A stretch of DNA of 64,000 bases, from NCBI GenBank assembly GCA_964498095.1, contig CAZCFY010000004.1, forward strand, positions 149,164 to 213,163, written 5' to 3'. This stretch comes from SG-bin7 sp964498095. GTDB taxonomy: Bacteria > Bdellovibrionota > Bdellovibrionia > Bdellovibrionales > SG-bin7. The position numbers and the translations under genes were made by a program. The first letter of the stretch is position 1, and each line of letters opens with the position of its first letter. Shown here one piece after another: positions 43,418 through 51,150 of this stretch. The notes beneath the pieces were generated by a model that was given only the letters and a program-made list of their open reading frames with translations, did not search any database and had not been told where the DNA came from.

Positions 43418-43885
43418 ATGCATTTTGAGCAAATGCCCTTTTCTGGAAACAGTATGCTTCCCTGTTTGCGCGCGGGAGATCGGCTTCTCGTAGATTCGGG
43501 GAATGCCAACGCTCAGCCCGGCGACATTATGATTGTTAGACAGGGAGAGGAATGGGTCGCGCACCGTTTAGTAGAAATCGCGGGAACCACCGTCCTTAAA
43601 GGCGATCGCTCCACGACATTTGAAAGCTTAGCTGAAAGCCATGTATGGGGTAACGTTGTCGGCTATCAAAGAGGCGATCAAACGGTATTATGGGGAACAC
43701 GAGGCCAGCCATTTAAGAAACTTTTCGCTTGGTTATCAGCCAAAAATCGACTAAACCTAAGGATAGGGATAAGGGATAGATGGCGCAGATGGATTTGCCT
43801 AATCACGATACTAACCCTTCATTACATCGAAGGGATCTGGCTGAAGATCGCAAAGCCGAAGCGGTCCGCCAAATATTCTTCTTAA
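43418..43885 (+). CDS. S24/S26-family peptidase (signal-peptidase-like)
   Basis: A 155-residue Ser/Lys protease candidate. The Ser motif FSGNSMLPCLRAGDRLLVD is at residues 9-27 (Ser12) and the Lys region HRLVEIAGTTVLKGDRS holds Lys61, both in the proper order. Similar short S24/S26 proteins recur in peptide-modification clusters and may remove the leader. The C-terminal 40 residues are basic with one hydrophobic stretch (WICLITILTLHYIEGIW). ATG 43418 is 8 bp past the precursor stop; SD AAGG. The last 106 bp overlap the next gene in another frame, which is unusual. Confidence 0.82.
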   Translation: MHFEQMPFSGNSMLPCLRAGDRLLVDSGNANAQPGDIMIVRQGEEWVAHRLVEIAGTTVLKGDRSTTFESLAESHVWGNVVGYQRGDQTVLWGTRGQPFKKLFAWLSAKNRLNLRIGIRDRWRRWICLITILTLHYIEGIWLKIAKPKRSAKYSS

Positions 43886-44643
43886 ATCTATTAAAAGAAA
43901 TCGACGCAACTTTCGCCGCCCGCAAAATTCCGCTTTGGATTATCAAGGGACCGGCAATTGGTTACCGCTATTATGATGCTCCAGAAAAAAGGTCTTACAC
44001 GGATATTGATCTGTTCGTCGAAGGCGGTAACTGGGAAAAATCCCTCCAAGCCCTCAAAGACATGGGGGGCAAACCCACGAATCCCAAAAAGTGGTACGGA
44101 AGTGACTTTCGCTGTGTATTTACATTTCAAGGATTCCCCGTCGAAATTCACCGTCAGCTGATGGTGGAACGGCCGCTGGATTATATGTTTACGCGCGAAT
44201 CGCGCCCAACGATGATTCCCGGTATAACATGGATGCGGGAGCCCTGTGTTGAGGATTTATTTGTTTACCTTTGCGGTCACGGTGCCTTTCAACATCTTTT
44301 TGACGAAATACTTTGGCTCTATGACTTAAATCTTTTATTGATTAAAGAAAAAAATAATTTTGACTGGCAAAAGCTGCAAAAGCGTAGCGAAATGCTGCGT
44401 CTGAATACCGCGGTCGGCGTGACTCTAGTTCTACTGGAAAAGTATTTTGGTCACGAAATTCGCTTACAAAAACCCATCGGCAACTGGTTCTTAAGAAAGA
44501 TTTCACCGATTTATTTGCATCCTGAACGCATTCGCAAGCAAAAACATCTCCGGCCGCGCTTTATTTACCTACTTTACAAGACCCTTATGCGTGACTCTTT
44601 CGCTGAGGCGTTTTACTACGGCTTAAAGCGAATTAGCCAATGA
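43780..44643 (+). CDS. NTP_transf_5-type nucleotidyltransferase family protein
   Basis: A 287-residue protein of the uncharacterised nucleotidyltransferase group often found with PqqD, HPr-kinase-like and S24 genes. The motif KGPAIGYRYYDAPEKRSYTDIDLFVEGG (residues 56-83, written here in part as YTDIDLF) has the two-Asp metal site D75 and D77. It could transfer a nucleotide or sugar to the peptide, possibly onto a phosphate made by the kinase; this is inference from lasso-peptide loci. ATG 43780 has TAAGGG upstream. The long overlap with the peptidase leaves the start open; a later start within about 25 residues is possible. Confidence 0.82.
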   Translation: MAQMDLPNHDTNPSLHRRDLAEDRKAEAVRQIFFLNLLKEIDATFAARKIPLWIIKGPAIGYRYYDAPEKRSYTDIDLFVEGGNWEKSLQALKDMGGKPTNPKKWYGSDFRCVFTFQGFPVEIHRQLMVERPLDYMFTRESRPTMIPGITWMREPCVEDLFVYLCGHGAFQHLFDEILWLYDLNLLLIKEKNNFDWQKLQKRSEMLRLNTAVGVTLVLLEKYFGHEIRLQKPIGNWFLRKISPIYLHPERIRKQKHLRPRFIYLLYKTLMRDSFAEAFYYGLKRISQ

Positions 44644-45278
44644 TTGAGATAAAAAATCTCAGCCGGTCTTTCAAGGCCAAATCCGTATTTAGAAATATCA
44701 CTTTAAAACTAGAAGAAAGCGATTTTGTCTTTTTATCCGGTGTCAACGGCGCCGGTAAAACGACACTGTTAAAAGTATTAACAAACATCATCCGACCAAG
44801 CTCGGGCGAAATCTTTTGGAATGGGACTTCAATCCTTAAAAACTCAAAAGAGTGGCGCCGCCAGATTTCGTATTTACCCGCCGAGGATAATGTTTTTCTA
44901 CCGTCGTTGACGGGCCTACAAAACATCATCACCTTTTGCCGTTACTACGGTCAGTCAGAAGCCGAAACGAAGACCCGCCTCAAACAAATTCAAGAGTTCA
45001 TTGATTTTTCCGGCGCTCTCGAAATGAAATTCGCCAATGGGTCCTCCGGCATGAAACAAAAGATTAAAATCGCGTTCGCGTTTTCCCGGCCGTCAAATTA
45101 CTTTTTTCTCGACGAACCCTTGCGGTCACTGGACAAAAATACCCGGTCGCAGTTTGTCGGGTTGGTTAAAAAGAAATGTCAGGGAAAATTGGTTTTAGTG
45201 GCGGATCATTCCGAGCAGAGCTACGCTGGTTTAATCACGCGAAATTATAAATTAGCCGATGGAGCTCTTACCGCATGA
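44640..45278 (+). CDS. ABC transporter ATP-binding protein
   Basis: A 212-residue ATPase: Walker A GVNGAGKTT (34-42), a signature-like GSSGMKQKIKIAFA (consensus LSGGQ is replaced by SSGMK, as in many CcmA-type exporters), and Walker B YFFLDEPLRSLD. It starts in an ATGA overlap with the nucleotidyltransferase gene and ends in an ATGA overlap with the permease gene. Probable role: export of the finished peptide or self-immunity. Confidence 0.93.
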   Translation: MIEIKNLSRSFKAKSVFRNITLKLEESDFVFLSGVNGAGKTTLLKVLTNIIRPSSGEIFWNGTSILKNSKEWRRQISYLPAEDNVFLPSLTGLQNIITFCRYYGQSEAETKTRLKQIQEFIDFSGALEMKFANGSSGMKQKIKIAFAFSRPSNYFFLDEPLRSLDKNTRSQFVGLVKKKCQGKLVLVADHSEQSYAGLITRNYKLADGALTA

Positions 45279-46093
45279 ACTGGCGCTTACTCAAAGACTT
45301 CGCCGCAATGGATTTAAGAGAGTATTACTCCTCGCTTTGGGCTTGGGGCGGCTTACTTATTGCGACCATTCTCAGTCTTTATATTTACTGGTATACTTCG
45401 CGGGCGTTCACTCCTGCTATCTCGCAAATTTCAGCGCTGGGTGACCTGGACTATTTCAGTTTTATTATGACTGGTGAACTTTTACTAATGATCCCGGTTA
45501 TTCTCATGGAAGGTCCCACGCAAGTTATAAAGCAAGCCGTGGGCACGGGCTCAATGACGACTTTGTTGCAGCTTCCCTGTTCAACTTCGGCGCCCGTGGT
45601 TACTTGGACATTGGCAAAAGTCCCAACAGAAGCTGTCACCATGGCTTTAAATCTATTTTTAATTTCTATTTTGTTTGGTCCGATTTTTGGCGGGCGCGCG
45701 GTGGCGAGTATTTTCTGCCTCATTTTATTATCAGCCCCCTTATTTCTTGGCCTCGGTTTAGTGGCCGCCGCCTTTATCGTTACACTGGGCCGGGGCGATA
45801 AAGTTTTGGGATTTGCCATAAACGCCTTGTCGGTTTTTTCGGGAATTTATTTTCCGGTGACGGTTTTGCCAGATTTCCTACGACAAATCATGCAGGCGGG
45901 ATCACCTTTATTTTGGCTCTTAGAAAAGGGCCGCCAGTCGGTTGCCAGCTCTCAATTCGTTACATTTTCTACCGGAGAATTTTTCGCGCTTTTAGCGGCT
46001 GACTTTACGTTTTTATTCCTGGGATTAGTGGCTCTTAAGTTGGCATTTATTTTAAAACAAAAAACGGGTTCAGCATGGATTTTACGTTATTAA
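45275..46093 (+). CDS. ABC transporter permease
   Basis: A 272-residue membrane protein with six predicted helices, of the ABC-2/CcmB-like type. The periplasmic loop YTSRAFTPAISQISALGDLDYF lies between helices 1 and 2, and GIYFPVTVLPDFLRQIMQAGSPLFWLLEKGR forms a conserved-looking re-entrant region. It pairs with the ATPase upstream. The 3' end overlaps the following fusion gene by 19 bp. Confidence 0.9.
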   Translation: MNWRLLKDFAAMDLREYYSSLWAWGGLLIATILSLYIYWYTSRAFTPAISQISALGDLDYFSFIMTGELLLMIPVILMEGPTQVIKQAVGTGSMTTLLQLPCSTSAPVVTWTLAKVPTEAVTMALNLFLISILFGPIFGGRAVASIFCLILLSAPLFLGLGLVAAAFIVTLGRGDKVLGFAINALSVFSGIYFPVTVLPDFLRQIMQAGSPLFWLLEKGRQSVASSQFVTFSTGEFFALLAADFTFLFLGLVALKLAFILKQKTGSAWILRY

Positions 46094-47973
46094 AAATCGC
46101 CCGGCGAGCCCAGCAGGGTTTACAGGTTTTATTCTCACCGAATCTAACGTCGCCGGAGAAATCGCAAAAGGCCACGCAAGATCGCTACGCCAGTCAAAAG
46201 GAAATTGCCTATTACAAAAAGATTGCGCATTGTGGTTTTGAGGACTTCGAGGAGGAAGTCGTCCTTTCTGCCTTTAAGGACCTGCCGTCCCACCCGTCGG
46301 TCTTAGTTATCGGCTGTGGAACGGGACGCGAGGCATTTGCGTTTGAAAAGCTCGGCTGCCAAGTAACAGGGCTCGACCTGGCAGGCGAGATGATTAATTT
46401 TGCCAAAAGCCAGAATTCAAATTGTCACTTTTTAAAGACCGACGTTTTTTCTATTCCCGCGTGCCATTTTGATTTAGTTTATGTATCTTCTGCCATCAAT
46501 GGCCATTTTTTGGGCCGGCACGAACGATTAAGATTTTACCGCCGGTTACACAATTTTTGCCACGCGGATTCGTTGCTTATTTCTATCCCCGACATTCGAA
46601 AACTAAATCCCCGCCACCATCAGTATTGGGCAAGCCAAGTATTAAGACTTCGGCACCTCGCCGACGGCAATTGGGAACCGGGCGATACGGCAAGATCATT
46701 TCTTGGCAATCACAATGACGATGCGCAAATGATCTACTATCACTACTACCCCAGCCACGCTGCCTTTTCTGGAGAAATGCAGAACTCGGGCTTTCAAAGT
46801 TGGCAGAGTCAAAATTTTATTTTCTCGCCTTCTTTAACGCTCACTCCACAGATCACCCACGTCGGCAAATACTTTCCTCCCGAGAATCACGGCGGCATGG
46901 AGTCTTCTTTATATGATATTTCCAAGGGACTTGTAAAAAATGGCGTCAAAGTCACATGTCTGGTTAATTCTTCCCGCCGCATTTCAAAACGGGAAATTGT
47001 TGAAGGAATCGAAGTCATTCGCTGTGGCGAGCAGACGAAGTTGTCGTCAGCGTCTTTATCGACTTCCTTCTTAAAGGAACTCGCGGCTATAGATGCCGAT
47101 CTAATTCATTTGCATGCCCCCAATCCCTTGGCGGCTCTGACGGGCATTACTAACGTCGTCCCCCTCATCGTATCTTACCACTGCGATGTCTTAAGTTATC
47201 CCCTACTTTTTAAACTTTATCAGCCGCTATTGGAGTTACAATTGGCGCAAGCCAAAGCCATCGTAGTTAGTTCGCCCCAGTTAATTGAAAACTCGCCGAT
47301 TTTAAAAAAATTCAAGGAAAAGTGCCAGGTGATACCCTTCGGTATCGACCCCAAAGAGCTTAAAGTTCATCAGCCCATACAAAATTCTCTGCGTGAGCTT
47401 AAGAATATTTACGGAAAGCCCCTACTGTTATTCGTAGGCCGCCTGGTGAATTACAAAGGTATCGAGTATCTAATCCGGGCCATGAAAGACATAGACGCGC
47501 TTCTGGCCATTGTGGGCGAGGGGCCCGAAGCACCAACGCTAAAGAAAATCTGCCACGATTTACATCTGGAAGAAAAAGTACATTTTTTTGGCGCGGTACC
47601 TCGCCAAAACCTGGGGGCTTATTACAAAGAATCAGAAGCTTTTATTTTACCTTCAGTTGATGCGCGCGAGGCTTTTGGCATTTGCCTCATCGAAGCCATG
47701 TCCTTTGGAAAGCCTTTAGTGACCACCGCGATTAACTCGGGCGTAAATTTTGTTAATCAAAATAATTTAACCGGCTTTTCCGTGCCGCCAAAAGATTCCA
47801 AAGCGTTGGCCGAGAAAATTAATTTACTTTTGAATGACAATGAGCTTTGCGTTCAATTTGGCAATCATGCGAAAAAGCGTTTCGAGGAATTGTTCACGCT
47901 GGAACAAATGAGCAGCGCTTACCTAGAGCTTTATCAAAGAGCTCTGGGCTATAGATTATTTTCGCCGCTTTAA
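46075..47973 (+). CDS. Methyltransferase-glycosyltransferase (GT4) fusion protein
   Basis: A 632-residue two-domain enzyme. Residues about 55-250 form a class I SAM methyltransferase (VLVIGCGTGREA at 76-87, LDLAGEMINFAK, then FDLVYVSSAING). Residues about 260-630 form a family 4 glycosyltransferase (VGKYFPPENHGGMESSLYDI, LFVGRLVNYKGIEYLI and the nucleotide-sugar motif REAFGICLIEAMSFGKPLV). It closes the peptide operon and may decorate the peptide or a carrier; it could also serve cell-surface glycan synthesis. Overlap with the permease gene supports co-expression. It ends in an 18-bp overlap with a convergent gene. Confidence 0.88.
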   Translation: MDFTLLKIARRAQQGLQVLFSPNLTSPEKSQKATQDRYASQKEIAYYKKIAHCGFEDFEEEVVLSAFKDLPSHPSVLVIGCGTGREAFAFEKLGCQVTGLDLAGEMINFAKSQNSNCHFLKTDVFSIPACHFDLVYVSSAINGHFLGRHERLRFYRRLHNFCHADSLLISIPDIRKLNPRHHQYWASQVLRLRHLADGNWEPGDTARSFLGNHNDDAQMIYYHYYPSHAAFSGEMQNSGFQSWQSQNFIFSPSLTLTPQITHVGKYFPPENHGGMESSLYDISKGLVKNGVKVTCLVNSSRRISKREIVEGIEVIRCGEQTKLSSASLSTSFLKELAAIDADLIHLHAPNPLAALTGITNVVPLIVSYHCDVLSYPLLFKLYQPLLELQLAQAKAIVVSSPQLIENSPILKKFKEKCQVIPFGIDPKELKVHQPIQNSLRELKNIYGKPLLLFVGRLVNYKGIEYLIRAMKDIDALLAIVGEGPEAPTLKKICHDLHLEEKVHFFGAVPRQNLGAYYKESEAFILPSVDAREAFGICLIEAMSFGKPLVTTAINSGVNFVNQNNLTGFSVPPKDSKALAEKINLLLNDNELCVQFGNHAKKRFEELFTLEQMSSAYLELYQRALGYRLFSPL

Positions 47974-48231
47974 GTGAGAAACCCAAAAACGTTTTTCAAG
48001 ATCTAGTATGAATTTTAAAAATTCATTGGCCGATACCTTATACATTTTTAGGACTTCCGTAACGATATGAAGAGGTACCGCACACAATCCCCGTTCAATG
48101 TTAGAAATAAACTGACTCGAAGAGTGATTGAATACTGCGGCTACTTCCGCTTGGGTTAAACCAGCGGCTTCACGTTTCGCTCTTAGAAAATTTCCCAGTT
48201 CCTTGGAGTACCCTTTGTCTCGAAATGTCAT
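47956..48231 (-). CDS. XRE-type helix-turn-helix regulator
   Basis: A 91-residue DNA-binding protein: LGNFLRAKREAAGLTQAEVAAVFNHSSSQFISNIERGLCAVP is a full Cro/CI helix-turn-helix. The C-terminus is Lys-rich and short, so it is probably a dimeric repressor or antitoxin-like regulator without a ligand domain. It is convergent with the peptide operon and overlaps its last gene by 18 bp. Antisense interference with that gene is possible. Its target is unknown. Confidence 0.88.
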   Translation of the reverse strand: MTFRDKGYSKELGNFLRAKREAAGLTQAEVAAVFNHSSSQFISNIERGLCAVPLHIVTEVLKMYKVSANEFLKFILDLEKRFWVSHLKRRK

Positions 48232-48337
48232 ATAAAATTAAAGGTACCACAATTTTTCAAGGTCTCAATGAATTTAACCGTCTTTATAAGTCCAATTTTT
48301 TTTCTGGGAAAATTTATGTTACTTAAGGAGTTATTAG

Positions 48338-49246
48338 TTAAGAAGAATGTAAAATGGCTTCAAGAGCCGAGTCGATAGACTGGAAAGAAAACTGAAATCC
48401 GTAGCGCATGCACTTTTGCGGTAGGGCCTTTTGCCCTGACAACACGACCTCTGACATTTCGCCGAGTTTTTTCTTGAGAACGAAATTCGGTACGAACATA
48501 AATGCGGGTCGCTTTAAGGCCCGTCCTAAGGCGCGGGTAAACTGCTTATTGGTGACGGGATTAGGCGCAGTCACATTAAAGATTCCAGAAATTTTGTCGC
48601 GGTTTAAAAACCAATCCAGCGCTTTTACCACATCATCGATATGAACCCAACTCATCCACTGTTTTCCGTTTCCCAATTTTCCACCAAGCCCCCATTTAAA
48701 AACCGGCAGCATTTCGGAAAGCGCCCCACCGTCTTTAGATAACACGATACCGAAACGCGCTATGACAGTGCGGATTCCAAGATCTTGCGCGCGCGAAGCT
48801 TCGCGTTCCCAAGACGAACAGAGCTCAGCAAGAAATCCATTTCCTTTGGGCGAATCTTCGACGCACGCGCGGTCGCCGCCGTCGCCGTAAAAACCGACGG
48901 CCGATGCATTGATAAAACATTTTGGCTTGGCGATCATTTTTTCGCAGGCTTTTATGAGGCAACGCGTACTAAAGAGGCGTGAATCAATGAGTACGCGTTT
49001 ATATTTCTCATCCCATTTCTGATCATTAATATTGGCACCTGCCAGGTTAATGATGGCATCAGAGCCTTCCATTTCTTGAATTGGAATCTGCCATTTCTCG
49101 GGATCCCAGTTGAGAAATCTCAGCTTTTCGGATTCCACGCGGGATTCGCCGCGAGTCAAAATAATTAGCGAATGTCCCGCACTCGCTAGCCTTGCAGTAA
49201 GAATCTTCCCAATTAAGCCGGTCCCCCCGGAAATAACGATTTTCAC
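48338..49246 (-). CDS. TIGR01777-family NAD-dependent epimerase-like protein
   Basis: An extended short-chain dehydrogenase of 302 residues: glycine-rich nucleotide motif GGTGLIGKILTARL at the N-terminus, NLAGANINDQKWDEKYKRVL (the family-specific segment), SAVGFYGDGGD and the WMSWVHIDDVVKALDWF segment. The family (YfcH/SDR39U1-like) has no settled substrate. It is divergent from the glycosyltransferase gene. Some relatives are linked to cell-division inhibitor annotation, which is not supported by mechanism. Confidence 0.9.
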   Translation of the reverse strand: MKIVISGGTGLIGKILTARLASAGHSLIILTRGESRVESEKLRFLNWDPEKWQIPIQEMEGSDAIINLAGANINDQKWDEKYKRVLIDSRLFSTRCLIKACEKMIAKPKCFINASAVGFYGDGGDRACVEDSPKGNGFLAELCSSWEREASRAQDLGIRTVIARFGIVLSKDGGALSEMLPVFKWGLGGKLGNGKQWMSWVHIDDVVKALDWFLNRDKISGIFNVTAPNPVTNKQFTRALGRALKRPAFMFVPNFVLKKKLGEMSEVVLSGQKALPQKCMRYGFQFSFQSIDSALEAILHSS

Positions 49247-49304
49247 GACCTAACTCCTTATTTCATTATTGAGCTTATTACGTGAAAAGTCCATAATCCA
49301 AACA

Positions 49305-50312
49305 ATGGAACCCGCGCAAAAGGCCCTATTTATTCGCGTCGACCGTATAGGGGATTTGGTACTTACCCTCCCCGTTGACGAGATTACTGCCCTTAGCCAC
49401 CATAACGTGACCTGGTGGATTTCTAAGGGACTTGAATTCGTCCTTGAAAATGGAGCCCGCAAACGTCAATTTTTAGCGATAGACAATAAATTAAATTGGA
49501 CAAATTTCTTAGCTTTGTTTTATTACCTACGTACCCAGCAGTTCACTCTTGCCGTAGTCTTTCACGCTCCCTGGTGGGTTTCGTTACTAGTTTTTGCCGC
49601 CCGCATTCCCGTTCGGGTTGGCCGCCGCAGTCAGTGGTATTCTTATTTGTTTTTTAACCGCGGCCTACGCCAAAGCCGGAGCAAATCAGAATTACATGAG
49701 TCTGAATATAACTTTCGCTTGCTCGAAAAAGCTTTGGGAGAGCCCGTAAAAGAACGGCCGCTACTGGAACTTGCAAATTCCCGGAGCGCGGGAATTTTAG
49801 ACCGTCTTGGCCTTGAGAAGAAACTTTATTTTGTCGTCCACCCGGGAATGGCGGGCTCGGCGCGCAACGTAAATTCGAAATTTTATATTGAGTTGATACA
49901 ACAACTTATTTTACAAATGCCCGTCGTCATTACCGGAACCAAATCGGACCTTGAATATATCGCGCCCTTACAGGCGCAATTTAAAAGCAATGATAAAATC
50001 TTGTGGCTAAACGAAAAACTTTCTAGCGACGAACTTATCGCGGTTTTACAAGGAGCTAAAGCCGTCATTGCTCCTAGTACCGGTGTAATACATTTGGCGG
50101 CGTCAACGGGCACCAAAGCGATCGGGCTTTATAGCCCCGTAACTTCACAACACGCTACGCGCTGGGGCCCACGCGGCAAATTCACTTATGTATTTTCTCC
50201 GAAAGTGAGTTGTCCTGGAACAAGCGATTGCCTGTTCCAAGCCTGTTCACAGTTTGATTGCATGGATCAAATCCGCGTTTCTGACGTGATGACGCTGTTA
50301 AAACTGCAGTAA
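49305..50312 (+). CDS. Family 9 glycosyltransferase (heptosyltransferase-like)
   Basis: A 335-residue GT-B enzyme of the ADP-heptose:LPS heptosyltransferase superfamily. It shows ALFIRVDRIGDLVLTLPV at the N-terminus, FVVHPGMAGSARNVNSKFYIELI in the middle and APSTGVIHLAASTGTKAIGLYSPV, the donor site. It probably works on lipopolysaccharide core or another surface glycan. ATG 49305 is chosen since the fold starts there, although the SD is poor; a TTG at 49269 is open in frame. Confidence 0.88.
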   Translation: MEPAQKALFIRVDRIGDLVLTLPVDEITALSHHNVTWWISKGLEFVLENGARKRQFLAIDNKLNWTNFLALFYYLRTQQFTLAVVFHAPWWVSLLVFAARIPVRVGRRSQWYSYLFFNRGLRQSRSKSELHESEYNFRLLEKALGEPVKERPLLELANSRSAGILDRLGLEKKLYFVVHPGMAGSARNVNSKFYIELIQQLILQMPVVITGTKSDLEYIAPLQAQFKSNDKILWLNEKLSSDELIAVLQGAKAVIAPSTGVIHLAASTGTKAIGLYSPVTSQHATRWGPRGKFTYVFSPKVSCPGTSDCLFQACSQFDCMDQIRVSDVMTLLKLQ

Positions 50313-50320
50313 GCCGCGGG

Positions 50321-50905
50321 CTATTGATCTCGGCGTTGACCGCGATATGTTTGACCGGGAAGCTGCTGGTACCGCTTAGGATTAAGTCGGTTAGGTCGGT
50401 ACATGTAAATGCCCTCTCCTCTTTTTTGTGCTTCAATACCCGGACCTGCAAAGTTATAAACTCTATGTTCTGGCTCCTTTAAACAACCTCGGCGCAAAAT
50501 CTTATCCGTAACAGCGCAAGATGCTTCATCATCTTGCCTGTCACCAACAGTCACAGTCGCTCGATAATGACCGAGTAAATCTGGTTCAGGGTGAATTTCA
50601 ATTTTGAATTCCTTTTCTTCACTACCTTCGTTCACTTTTCTTTGTATGGATAGAACGCAAGTGCCTTCCGACTCCTCATTAGTTACGGTAAACTCTTGAT
50701 AAGTTGATTTACCCTTAACCTGGGAAATACCGACGACTTCTTCTCGGCGCCCCACAAATTTGTCATCCTCTTTATAGAGCGCGAATCTTCCTTTCATATG
50801 GGGTGAGCTGCAATGAAGGTCCTCGTTGTTAATGAACGGATTCATCACTGCTTGCGAAGCGACCGAAAACAAGGATACCGTTAAAGAAGCAAATAAAAGT
50901 TTCAT
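50321..50905 (-). CDS. Hypothetical secreted protein
   Basis: A 194-residue protein with a signal peptide (MKLLFASLTVSLFSVASQA). The mature part has four Cys (LHCSSP, GTCVLS, ASCAVT, RGCLKE) and strand-like spacing, then an Arg/Pro/Gln-rich tail (YRPNRLNPKRYQQLPGQ). Not recognised. SD AGGAGAT before the ATG. It is convergent with the glycosyltransferase gene, with only 8 bp between stops. The 245-bp upstream gap carries two hairpins. Confidence 0.65.
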   Translation of the reverse strand: MKLLFASLTVSLFSVASQAVMNPFINNEDLHCSSPHMKGRFALYKEDDKFVGRREEVVGISQVKGKSTYQEFTVTNEESEGTCVLSIQRKVNEGSEEKEFKIEIHPEPDLLGHYRATVTVGDRQDDEASCAVTDKILRRGCLKEPEHRVYNFAGPGIEAQKRGEGIYMYRPNRLNPKRYQQLPGQTYRGQRRDQ

Positions 50906-51025
50906 ACAATCTCCTAAAGAGTCCTAAAGCGAACACCTTAACTCTCAATTTTGCATCCCGCGTGCCCTGTGGCTCGCCTTTAAACACGCGCGTACCAGAG
51001 TGAAAATGTGTTTGGGAAAACAGCT

Positions 51026-51072
51026 GTAAACAATGTTTACGCATACCGCTTCGAACGTCTCAAAATGAGACG
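51026..51072. other. Two short perfect hairpins upstream of the subtilase gene
   Basis: GTAAACA/TGTTTAC (51026-51040, one-base centre) is followed by CGTCTCA/TGAGACG (arms 51056-51062 and 51066-51072). The first is an operator-like palindrome; the second is a tight hairpin. Both lie between divergent genes (50905 and 51151), so they may hold regulator-binding sites for either one. Confidence 0.4.
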
Positions 51073-51150
51073 GTTTCTCAGAAGGACCCATGCCAGCTAT
51101 TTTTGCCGCTATGCTTTAGAAATCACGACCTAAGTCCGAAAAGTTATCTG

